This document shows positions 7,052-15,200 of a stretch of 17,101 nucleotides of DNA, in pieces (position 1 is the stretch's first letter; every line of letters begins with the position of its first letter). The position numbers were made by a program, and so were the translations under genes. Source of the DNA: JACGMN01 sp964522635 (lineage in GTDB: Archaea; Halobacteriota; Syntropharchaeia; Alkanophagales; Methanospirareceae). The notes below the pieces were generated by a model, which had not been told where the DNA came from, ran no database searches, and saw only the letters and a program-made list of their open reading frames with translations. The stretch spans positions 1-17,101 of the forward strand of contig CAZFWT010000044.1 in NCBI GenBank assembly GCA_964522635.1, in the 5' to 3' direction.

Positions 7052-8749
7052 ATGGCGGCAGAAAGTGAGCTGATAATCAAGAACGGCGTGGTTTTCGATC
7101 CCATAAACGGCGTGAAGGGCGAGCAGATGGATCTGTTTATCCGGGGCGGGAAGATCGTGGAGGCCGTCTCGAACCCGAAGGTGATCGATGCGGAAGGGCG
7201 CGTGGTCATGCCCGGCGGTGTGGATATCCATGCGCACATTGCCGGCGGGAAGGTCAACTCAGGCCGGTTGATGCGACCAGAAGATGGTCGGAAGGGCCTG
7301 GTGCCGAAGACCAAGGTCTGCAGGTGCCAGTCGGGCTATTCAGTGCCCAATACCTTTGCAACCGGCTACCGGTATGCGATGATGGGGTACACCTTTGTGA
7401 TGGAAGCCGCAATGCCACCGCTGGCAGCACGACACACGCACGAGGAGATTATTGATATCCCGATCCTGGACAACGCGGCAATGCCACTCATTGACAACAA
7501 CTGGATGACCCTGGAGTACATCAAGAGCGGGGATATCGATCTGCTGGCTGCGTATATCGCCTGGATGATCAAGGCGACAAAGGGCTATGGCGTCAAAGTG
7601 GTAAACCCGGGAGGAACCGAAGCATGGGCCTGGGGAAAGAACTGTAATCTCCATGACGCGGTCCCGACCTTCGACGTCACTCCTGCGGAGATCGTTAAGG
7701 GCTTAGCGGAGGCAACGGAGAAGTACGAGATGCCACACAGCATTCACGTGCACCCCAATATGCTCGGTCATCCGGGGAACTTCGAAGTTACCAAGGCTAC
7801 CTATGACCTTGTAAAAGGCATAAGACCCTATAGAGACCGACCGACGATGCACGCAACGCACACGCAGTTCCACTCGTATGGCGGCTCGACCTGGGGCGAT
7901 TTCGAGTCGCAGGCGAAGTCGATTGCGGAGTATATCAATGTTAATGACCATATGAGCATTGATATCGGATCGATCATATTGGGCGACACCACCACGATGA
8001 CCGCGGACGGTCCGATGGAGTATGATTTATATCAAATCACCGGCAGGAAATGGACGAATTGTGATGTGGAGCTCGAGACGGGCTCGGGCATTACGCCATT
8101 CCTGTACTCCGGCAAATCGCCGGTGAATACCATCCAGTGGGCGATCGGGCAGGAGCTCGCGCTGCTGGTCAAAGACCCGTGGAAGGTTGCATTGACCACC
8201 GACCATCCGAACGCCGGACCGTTCATCGGCTATCCGATCATCATCTCGATGCTCATGAGCAAGAAACGGCGAGATGAGCTGGCTGCGGAAGTGCACAAGG
8301 CCATTTATGACCGATCGGAGTTGCCTTCAATCGATCGTGAATACGATCTGAACGAGATCGCGATTATTACCCGCGGCATGGCGGCAAAGACACTCGGACT
8401 GAGCGAGCACGGCAAAGGGCACCTCGGTATCGGCGCGGACGCGGACATTGCGATCTACGACATGACGCCGGAGGAGCGCGACGCGGGCAAGATCCAGAAG
8501 GCGTTCCTGAACACGAAGTACACCATCAAGGCTGGCGAGATCGTGGTTAAAGACGGCGAAGTAGTCGCGACACCAGAAGGGCGAACCATCTTCGTGACGC
8601 CGGAGTGCGACCAGACACTGATGGACGAGATGCTCGTGACCCTGGAGGACCGGTTCGATAAGTACTACTCCGTGACCTTCAATAACTACCCGGTGCAGGA
8701 CCATTATCTGCCGCATCCGTATGAGATCAAGGCACCATGGCGGAGCTAA
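7052..8749 (+). CDS. fwdA: formylmethanofuran dehydrogenase subunit A (amidohydrolase)
   Basis: A 565-residue amidohydrolase-superfamily protein, typical for FwdA/FmdA. It condenses formate with methanofuran to formylmethanofuran, or hydrolyses it in reverse, at a binuclear metal site. Visible ligands are H60 and H62 in DIHAHIAGG, the probable carboxylated Lys182 in GVKVVNPGG, histidines in HSIHVHPNMLGHPGN and ATHTQFHSYGG, and the catalytic aspartate in LTTDHPNAGPF. The C-terminal region has the GHLGIGADADIAIYD strand pattern common to amidohydrolases. The ribosome-binding site AAAGGAGGTG lies inside the end of fwdB, and ATG 7052 starts one base after the fwdB stop. The C-terminal residues KAPWRS look slightly unusual, but the core is complete. 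Confidence 0.97.
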   Translation: MAAESELIIKNGVVFDPINGVKGEQMDLFIRGGKIVEAVSNPKVIDAEGRVVMPGGVDIHAHIAGGKVNSGRLMRPEDGRKGLVPKTKVCRCQSGYSVPNTFATGYRYAMMGYTFVMEAAMPPLAARHTHEEIIDIPILDNAAMPLIDNNWMTLEYIKSGDIDLLAAYIAWMIKATKGYGVKVVNPGGTEAWAWGKNCNLHDAVPTFDVTPAEIVKGLAEATEKYEMPHSIHVHPNMLGHPGNFEVTKATYDLVKGIRPYRDRPTMHATHTQFHSYGGSTWGDFESQAKSIAEYINVNDHMSIDIGSIILGDTTTMTADGPMEYDLYQITGRKWTNCDVELETGSGITPFLYSGKSPVNTIQWAIGQELALLVKDPWKVALTTDHPNAGPFIGYPIIISMLMSKKRRDELAAEVHKAIYDRSELPSIDREYDLNEIAIITRGMAAKTLGLSEHGKGHLGIGADADIAIYDMTPEERDAGKIQKAFLNTKYTIKAGEIVVKDGEVVATPEGRTIFVTPECDQTLMDEMLVTLEDRFDKYYSVTFNNYPVQDHYLPHPYEIKAPWRS

Positions 8750-8775
8750 CTAATCGAGGAAAAGGAGAAAGAAAA

Positions 8776-9558
8776 ATGCAGACGATAACCTTAAAATTGA
8801 AGGACGCGATCGTGAGCGGTGTCGCGAAGGTTCCGGTTGAGGTGGACGCGTTAACGCCTGATCAGCTCTTCGGCAAGAGCGAAGCTGAGATCAAAGCGGT
8901 AAAGGTCTGGTGGGGCAACCGCCAGGAGCAGACCGGAGATCTCTTCGAGGTGCGCCTCGCGGGCGATGCGGCAAGCGCGGAGGACGTGAAGCTCGTGTTT
9001 GAAGGCGATCTGAGGCGTGTGAAGCGCATCGGCGAAGGCATGAAAGTCGGCGAGATCGAGGCACGTAGCGATGTAGACATGCACTGCGGTGCGATGATGG
9101 AAGGCGGCAAGCTCGTGGTCAAAGGCAGCGCAAACTGCTGGGCCGGCCGGGAGATGCGCGGTGGCGAGCTGGTCATCGAAGGTGACGCGGAGGACAACCT
9201 CTGTGCGATGTACCGCGGTGAGATGACGGGCATGACCGGTGGCAAGGTCACGGTCTACGGTAATGCCGGGGAGCTCACGGCTCAGTACATGACCGGTGGC
9301 GAGATCCTGATCAAAGGTAACGCGAACATGCTTGCCGGGCTGAACATGAAGGGCGGCAAGATCACCATTGAGGGCGATGCAAAGTGGCCAGGCGCCGACA
9401 TGACCGGTGGTGAGATCATGGTGAAGGGCGCGACCGCGATGATGCCGTCGTTCAAATTCGTCGAGACCGCGACTGTTGATGGCGCTGAGTATAAGAAGTA
9501 TCTCGGCGATCTCGCAATGGGCGAGCGGAAGGCGAAAGGCACACTGTACGTGAGGTGA
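8776..9558 (+). CDS. fwdC: formylmethanofuran dehydrogenase subunit C (GXGXG beta-helix)
   Basis: A 260-residue protein with a short N-terminal region, then a right-handed beta-helix like the C-terminal domain of glutamate synthase. At least six turns of the repeat M-x-GG-x-(I/V)-x-(I/V)-x-G-x-A are visible from about residue 105 to 225, for example MMEGGKLVVKGSA, EMRGGELVIEGDA, MTGGEILIKGNA, NMKGGKITIEGDA and MTGGEIMVKGAT. In the Fwd complex this is a structural subunit beside FwdA and FwdB. The frame is open from 8737, but that ATG lies inside fwdA. ATG 8776 has a good Shine-Dalgarno (AAAGGAGA, 8760-8767) and begins the family-typical QTITLKLKD. It is the last gene of the operon, ending in the terminator stem. 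The ferredoxin-like subunits FwdF/FwdG are not nearby. Confidence 0.96.
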   Translation: MQTITLKLKDAIVSGVAKVPVEVDALTPDQLFGKSEAEIKAVKVWWGNRQEQTGDLFEVRLAGDAASAEDVKLVFEGDLRRVKRIGEGMKVGEIEARSDVDMHCGAMMEGGKLVVKGSANCWAGREMRGGELVIEGDAEDNLCAMYRGEMTGMTGGKVTVYGNAGELTAQYMTGGEILIKGNANMLAGLNMKGGKITIEGDAKWPGADMTGGEIMVKGATAMMPSFKFVETATVDGAEYKKYLGDLAMGERKAKGTLYVR

Positions 9559-9602
9559 TTTCTTTTTTCACCTCCCTTTTTCTTTCTTTTTTTTTCTTTT
9601 TT
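9552..9602 (+). terminator. terminator of the fwdDBAC operon
   Basis: GAGGTGA (9552-9558) pairs perfectly with TCACCTC (9568-9574) over a 9-nt T-rich loop. A long T-rich tract (9576-9602) broken by a few C follows. The 5' arm includes the fwdC stop codon TGA, so the stem begins in the last codons. Confidence 0.75.
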
Positions 9603-9637
9603 CGCGCTAGCTGTTGTTAGCATAATTTAGAAGAGCC

Positions 9638-10056
9638 ATGCCCGCACTCAGCTTCTTTGGCGGTGCGAATGAGATCGGCGGGAACAAGATACTGTTTGAC
9701 GCGGACGGCACCCGAATTCTGCTCGATTTCGGGCTGAGCTTCGCGATCGCGAGTCGCTACTTTGACGAAAACCTGCAGCCCAGCCGCGTAAATGCGCGGC
9801 GCTGACCGATTTCTTCGAATTAGGGCTGCTGCCCTGCCGGATCTCAGGGTGTTTTATCGCGAGGAATATCTGCGGCACATGGGCCGATCAGCGGAAGAGC
9901 GAAGCATCGATGCCGTGCCGCTCACGCACGCGCACGCACGCATGCAGACCACGCACAGCACATCCATTTCCTGCGGTCCGATATCCCCCTTTACTGCACT
10001 GCACGGATGGCACAAGAACCATTCTCTAGGCCGTCGAAGAAACGGGCAGCAATCCG
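9638..10056 (+). pseudogene. N-terminal part of a decayed beta-CASP metallo-beta-lactamase (RNase J-like) gene
   Basis: ATG 9638 opens a normal family N-terminus (FFGGANEIGGNKILF, then RILLDFGLSF), but the frame stops at 9803. Homology continues in other frames: LTDFFELGLLP from 9802, FYREEYLRHMGR onward from 9852, and DHAQHIHFLRSDIPLYC from 9947. After a further shift comes ILxAVEETGSN from 10021, where x is a TAG stop. There are thus at least four frame shifts and one nonsense codon. The metal-binding HxHxDH motif itself is broken: THAHA (9924-9938) is followed by 8 extra bases before GAC CAC (9947). The order matches the intact homologue at 10228-11883 up to the region just after its IPLYC motif, where this fragment fades out. 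Its C-terminal counterpart lies at 11978-12096. Confidence 0.85.
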
Positions 10057-10227
10057 CTATCACACACACTTAATTACTGCTTGCGAAGCGTCCTTGTCCG
10101 CTCTAAAAACACACTTTCCTTTCCGCTAGCTATTGCATCAAACTGCAAAAGCCAATCAGTAAGTAATACTGCTTCTAACCATCCTTGATGTCGCTAGGGA
10201 ATGTCATGATTCACAGTATATCCGCAT

Positions 10228-11883
10228 TTAGAACGTGTAAGTCTCGCCTAATTCCGGAATAATCACACGTATTTCTTTACCCATCGCTTTAACAAGTTCT
10301 TCAAATGCTCCAGGGCGCTCAGTATGAACTGGAATCACAATTCGCGGATTGATCTTGCTGATGAGTTCCTGCAGCTCTGGTCGGGAGGCGTGGCCGGAAA
10401 CGTGTGAGCGTTCTATCCTTTTTTTCAGCTTGAAGCAACTGGGATTAGAACATCCCAACGGGAGCGGCGTCTCACCCAAACTATACCCAATCCCAAAGGC
10501 ATCTAACCAATTGATCAATCGTTCTTCGTCCAGTTCCATCTCGTCTGAGAACGGTTCACATTGTGCTCGTATGAAGCGGGATCCCGGTATTTTACCCGTG
10601 GCATCTGCTAAATCAAACAGCTGCCCTAAATCATAAAAAGAGAGCATCAAGACGTACTTGTGCGGGTTGGACTTAATCTCTTCGGCCACCAAACCCTTGT
10701 TGTAATGACTGGAATCCTCGGTCCACGTATCTTTATCAACGGAATAACCATATTCATGCTTATAGGTCGAGTAGTCATTGGGCGAGTATAAGCAGCTCCC
10801 CTTACGCTTCAGAAATACCGACACGTGCTCGGGCAATGGTGTTAGCTCCAGCTTGTTCAAGACGTAAGCAAGCCGAGCGTTTATAACGAATGTCCGCCCA
10901 CAGGATTCCACCGCCTTACTGATTGTCTCATAGCGCGTGGTGTCTTTCCAGCTGAACTCAACAAACACCAAGCCGTCTGTCCTGGCAATCTCTTCTGTGA
11001 TTTTAGAGCAGACCAGCTCTTCGGTAAGCTGAGAGTCCGAATCTATCCGGGTGCCCTCGCAGATCATGATGTCTATACCGTCCCCTATCGCGTTGACGTA
11101 ATCGTCGATCGTAGTGCCCTTATTACCATGGAACCGGATGTCCCCGGTGTAAAGAATACGAAGTGGCTTACCAGTACCATCGCACGTCAGGACGTAGCTT
11201 GCAGCCCCGGGAACGGAGTGATCCACCTCTATCAGAGTAACACTAAAGGAGCCTATGATCAGCTCTTCGCCGTCCTCTAGGATCCTACAATCGCGAACCA
11301 GCACTTCTTTATGATCTATTCTCGGGCTATCTGGCACGGCTCCTTTCTTCGTGAACGCAACACAGGATCTTTTCGACCGTACGGCCTCTGACGTGAAGTT
11401 CGTAACATCGTCAATAGCCTCGACCAGTGTCAGGGTACTCTTTGAGCAGTAAAGCGGAATAGCCGGATGAAGAAAACCGATATCACCCGTATGATCCATA
11501 TGAGCGTGGGTAAGTAATATCCCATCGACATATCCCCGTCCGTGCTTTCTGTGGTAGTCGTCGTATGTAATAAGTCCTGGCACCCTGAACAGCTCCGAAT
11601 CAGGTGGGATTATCCGGTTATATATGTCGTTTGACAGATCCTCCACGCCTTCTGGAATGATCAAATCTCTCCGATATACTCCGGGTATAACGGGAAGAAC
11701 CCCTATGGTGAGTTTATCCTTCAATTCCGTGTTCGATCGAACGCCCAGAAACTCCGAAAAGAAGTCCGAGGCAAAACCCATTCGGGTTCCGAAGTCCAGC
11801 ATGAGGCGGGTTCCTTGGTGTTCCACCAGAATCTTATTACCACCGATTTCACCCGCTCCGCCATACAAGGTGATTCCAACCAT
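10228..11883 (-). CDS. beta-CASP metallo-beta-lactamase-fold hydrolase, RNase J-like
   Basis: A 551-residue intact protein of the metallo-beta-lactamase/beta-CASP superfamily, which includes RNase J and archaeal relatives acting on RNA (some members on DNA). The N-terminal strand has YGGAGEIGGNK and LDFG. The metal-binding motif is H126-A-H128-M-D130-H131, followed by VDHSVPG (motif 3 His) and YTGDIRFHG (motif 4 Asp). CEGTR looks like beta-CASP motif A, and SGHAS near the C-terminus carries the motif C histidine. The protein ends in IPVHTE and PELGETYTF. A Cys pair (GCSNPSC) just before motif C is not a general RNase J feature. ATG 11883 has a Shine-Dalgarno (GAGGG, 11892-11896); the open frame further upstream runs antisense to a pseudogene fragment and is rejected. 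GC is visibly lower than in polC. It lies inverted between two halves of a decayed homologue. RNA substrate and exo/endo mode are unknown. Confidence 0.9.
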   Translation of the reverse strand: MVGITLYGGAGEIGGNKILVEHQGTRLMLDFGTRMGFASDFFSEFLGVRSNTELKDKLTIGVLPVIPGVYRRDLIIPEGVEDLSNDIYNRIIPPDSELFRVPGLITYDDYHRKHGRGYVDGILLTHAHMDHTGDIGFLHPAIPLYCSKSTLTLVEAIDDVTNFTSEAVRSKRSCVAFTKKGAVPDSPRIDHKEVLVRDCRILEDGEELIIGSFSVTLIEVDHSVPGAASYVLTCDGTGKPLRILYTGDIRFHGNKGTTIDDYVNAIGDGIDIMICEGTRIDSDSQLTEELVCSKITEEIARTDGLVFVEFSWKDTTRYETISKAVESCGRTFVINARLAYVLNKLELTPLPEHVSVFLKRKGSCLYSPNDYSTYKHEYGYSVDKDTWTEDSSHYNKGLVAEEIKSNPHKYVLMLSFYDLGQLFDLADATGKIPGSRFIRAQCEPFSDEMELDEERLINWLDAFGIGYSLGETPLPLGCSNPSCFKLKKRIERSHVSGHASRPELQELISKINPRIVIPVHTERPGAFEELVKAMGKEIRVIIPELGETYTF

Positions 11884-11977
11884 TTTCGGTTCCCTCACTG
11901 CACCATTCGCGTCAGGGCAAATAATGGTTTCGGCCTCATCACAACAAACGCTGGCATACGAAGTCTCGGCACATCTC

Positions 11978-12096
11978 CCCTTCTCGGCTAACCTCTCGGG
12001 ACACGTTTCGGGTCCCGAGCTGCAGGCCATGCTTGCCGAGATCAACCAGGAACGCGTACGTAGCTACCGGAACGTGGGAAGACGTACATGCTGTGA
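11978..12096 (+). pseudogene. C-terminal remnant of the split beta-CASP pseudogene
   Basis: On the plus strand, one frame reads PFSANLSGHVSGPEL followed by AMLAEINQERV, the family's motif C histidine region; it corresponds to HVSGHASRPELQELISKINPR of the intact gene. A shift then leads to LPERGKTYML and TGA at 12094-12096, matching the intact protein's last residues PELGETYTF. About 30 residues between these blocks are missing, including the expected IPVHTE. This is the tail of the gene whose N-terminal part is at 9638-10056. Its 5' border against the inserted minus-strand gene is uncertain by tens of bases. Confidence 0.75.
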
Positions 12097-12163
12097 GAAA
12101 GATGAACCGCTGCAGATGCTCATCCACGCGAAGCTCTTGAGTTCGTTTGAAGCCCGTGAGCAC

Positions 12164-12197
12164 CCGCTGGAACCAGCGGCATAGAGACGCTATTTTT
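12164..12197 (+). terminator. possible terminator downstream of the pseudogene remnant
   Basis: CCGCTGG (12164-12170) and CCAGCGG (12173-12179) form a strong inverted repeat. An alternative AGCG/CGCT pair (12175-12178 with 12188-12191) is followed directly by ATTTTT. Either could be a relic of the original gene's terminator, and neither is ideal. Confidence 0.3.
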
Positions 12198-12234
12198 GCC
12201 TCGTTCGCGATTCAAAAGCCGTCACGAGCAAGAC

Positions 12235-12240
12235 TTATAA
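12235..12240 (+). promoter_or_regulatory. TATA box of polC
   Basis: TTATAA within GACTTATAACC lies about 39 nt before ATG 12276, so transcription should start near 12262-12265 and leave a leader of about 12 nt without a Shine-Dalgarno. A 9-base tandem repeat TTACCTAAA (12253-12261 and 12262-12270) lies between the box and the gene and covers the expected start site. Confidence 0.55.
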
Positions 12241-12252
12241 CCCCGCTCACAC

Positions 12253-12270
12253 TTACCTAAATTACCTAAA
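12253..12270 (+). repeat. tandem 9-base repeat TTACCTAAA in the polC leader
   Basis: Two perfect adjacent copies of TTACCTAAA lie over the predicted transcription start of polC, six bases before the start codon. It could be an operator half-site pair or simple slippage; sequence alone does not decide. Confidence 0.6.
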
Positions 12271-12275
12271 CTACG

Positions 12276-15200
12276 ATGTCTTCGACTTCTGCTTATCAGC
12301 GAACGTTAAAAGAAGGGCTCGCGGAAGCGCTGAAGATCGCGAAAGCGGCGCGCAAGATGGGGCTGGATCCCGCTGTGAAGCCTGAGATCCATATCACGAA
12401 GGACCTTGCGGAGCGGGTGGAGGCGCTCATCGGCGTCAAAGGGCTGAGCACACGGATACACGAGCTGGAGAAGGAAGGTCTCGGTCGAGAGGAGATCGCG
12501 TTACGTATAGGACAGGACTTCGTCGAGCGGAGATTCGGTCAGTTTGAACGTGTTGCGACCATCGAGAATGCGGTGCGTACCGCGGTCGCGATCCTTACGG
12601 AGGGCGTGGTGGCCGCGCCGATCGAAGGCATTGCCCGCGTTGAATCAGACCGAAATGATGACGGGACGGAGTATATCAAGGTCTTCTATTCGGGGCCGAT
12701 ACGCAGTGCAGGGGGAACGGCTCAGGCGCTCTCTGTTCTGGCTGCGGATTACATTCGCCGACAGATGGGCTTCGCCGCGTATCAGCCACGGGAAGAGGAG
12801 ATCGGGCGATACGTGCTGGAAGTCTCAGTCTACGAGCGGATTGCGGGGTTGCAGTACAAGCCGACCGATGAGGAGATCAGGGAGATCGTGACGAGCTGCC
12901 CTATCTGTATCGATGGAGACCCGACGGAAGAGCGTGAAGTAGGCGGCTATATGGGCCTCCAGCGAGTTGCGACCGACCGCGTGCGTGGCGGGATGGTGCT
13001 TGTGCTTACAGAAGGGGTCGCGATGAAGGCACCGAAGATCAAACGGCATGTGGATCGCCTGGGGCTCGAGGGCTGGGATTGGGTTACCAGACTGGTCAAA
13101 GCGAAAGGTGAGAAACGGCAGCGTGATTTTTTGGCCGACTTGATCGCGGGCCGGCCGGTATTCGGTCGTCCAGCCGCGAAGGGCGCCTTTCGGCTGCGCT
13201 ATGGGCGTGCACGGAATACCGGACTCGAAACGGTCGGCTTGAACCCCGTGACCATGTCCTTGCTGAAGTTCACCGCGGCGGGCACGCAGATAAAGCCCGA
13301 ACTGCCAGGTAAAGCGGGCTGCGTGGTCCCGGTGGACTCGATCGAAGGCCCGACGGTGAAGTTGAAGGACGGCTCACTGGTGCGATTAGACGATGCTGAA
13401 GCTCTTGCTGAGTTAGAAGATACCATTGCCGAGATCGTTGACCTCGGCGAGATCCTCATCGATTATGGCGATTTCCTGGAGACCGGCCACCGCCTTATGC
13501 CGGGCGCGTATGCGCATGAATGGTGGGTGCAGGAGTTGGAAACGAAATCGGAGGTCGAGGCCGCGAAATGGCGCTCGAAGACACCGAGCCAATCGGAAGC
13601 ACTCGAGCTCGCAGCCACGTATGGTGTGCCACTCCATCCGGCGTATACCTATCTCTGGGAAGATCTGACCGAGGAAGACAGAACCGAGCTCGCGGCCTAT
13701 ATATCGGCAAACGGGGTGCTCGATGCGAGCACACTCCTGCTGCCTGACGACGAGACCGGAAGAACGAAGCGCATGCTCGAGGACTTGCTCGTGCCCCATC
13801 GAACGACCGAGCAGCCGGGATTCGTGGCGATCCACGAGCCCGTTGCGTTGCTCCGCAGCCTTGGACTGGATGACCAGCTTCATCAGGACGATTCTGTGCG
13901 CGTAACGTTGAGGAGCAAGGGTCCGACGCGGATCGGCATGCGGATGGGCAGGCCGGAGAAGTCGAAGGAGCGGCGAATGAAGCCCGCACCGCACTCGCTC
14001 TTCCCGGTGGGCGAATACGGCGGTAAGAACAGATTATTGAAGGAAGCATTGAAAATGACCACTGAGCGGCCGGTGATAGAGCTGGAGATACAAGCGTTGG
14101 GCCGCGCTGACCAGCTTCCCACGCGTGCCAGGAATAAGAGCCGCGAGCTGAAGAAGCGCAGCATCGACTTATGGAGCTATTACGAGAACACTATGAAGGG
14201 TCTCGGTGAGCCCGCAAGCACGACCAACCTGGAGGTCAAATGCGTGAAGGGGCTGATCTCAAAGTACAAGGTGGCTGAGCACTTGGGCAAAGGGATACTG
14301 CGGGCGAAGCACGATGTCATGGTCTTCAAGGATGGCACGATCCGCTACGACTTCACCAATCTTCCGCTCACCCATTTCTATCCCAAAGAGATCGGTCTGA
14401 GCGTTGAGAAGGCGCGGGAGCTGGGTTATACCCATGATATCCTTGGTGAAGAGCTCACGAATGAGCTGCAAATGCTCGAGCTCAAGCAGCAGGACCTTGT
14501 CATCTCGCTCGATGCCGCGTCATATTTATTACGGGTCTCTCAATTCGTGGATGCATTGCTCGCGCAGTTCTACGCTCTGGCGCCCTTCTACCACGCCAGA
14601 CGCAAAGAGGACCTCATCGGACACCTCGTGCTTGGCCTGGCGCCGCACACCTCCGCCGGTATCCTGAGCAGGATAATCGGGTTCACGTCTGCGTCGGCCT
14701 GTTACGCGCATCCGTTTTTCCATGCAGCGAAACGCCGCAATTGCCTGGCACCAACGACTAAAATCATGCTGATGGATGCTCGAGGAGTGCAAACCACGGA
14801 ATTAGAGTCACTCTATCGTGCTGCGAACGAGAAAGAGAAAGTTGTTGATGATTTTGGCACCACACGAAAGACGGTGCCCGGAAAGAAGACGTACGCACTC
14901 AATCCAGAGACCAGCCAGTTTGAACTCAAGGAGGTCAAAGCGGTGCTCAAAACGCCGGCACCCGCACATCTCCTTGAAGTACGGACGAAGTCGGGCAGGA
15001 AATGGGTGTCTTCCCCTGAGCATCGAATGACCGTATGGTCGAACGGTACGGTGAGCTCTAAGAAACTGTTGGAGCTTACTGAAGGCGATAAGCTGTTACT
15101 AGCCGCGACGCTCGATATGACGGGCAAAGAGCTTGAGAAAATCGACCTCCTGGAGGCGTTTTTGAGGTTTGATACGCTCTCTTGTGATATTATGGTGCGA

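Noticed and set aside
8737..8752. Start of fwdB (ATGGCGGAACTAACT) nearly repeated at the end of fwdA, suggesting a duplicated gene start
   Set aside because: Only about 15 bases match, with one difference, and similarity stops there; the fwdA frame and the fwdC Shine-Dalgarno explain the sequence well enough.
9792..10073. 93-residue plus-strand open frame as a separate small protein
   Set aside because: It is a chance frame through the decayed beta-CASP fragment; family similarity hops between frames here.
9605..10135. CGCTAGCT-TTG at 9605-9616 and again at 10124-10135 as transposon ends or target duplication
   Set aside because: Twelve bases with one mismatch, in direct orientation, and not positioned at both borders of the inverted gene; no transposase or inverted termini are seen.
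11884..12045. 54-residue N-terminal extension of the intact beta-CASP protein
   Set aside because: The extension is Cys-rich, has no family counterpart and is antisense to the pseudogene remnant; ATG 11883 has a good Shine-Dalgarno and starts the family fold.
11624..12184. 186-residue plus-strand open frame
   Set aside because: Its first part is only antisense to the intact gene. The real signal is the pseudogene tail in its second half, which is reported separately.
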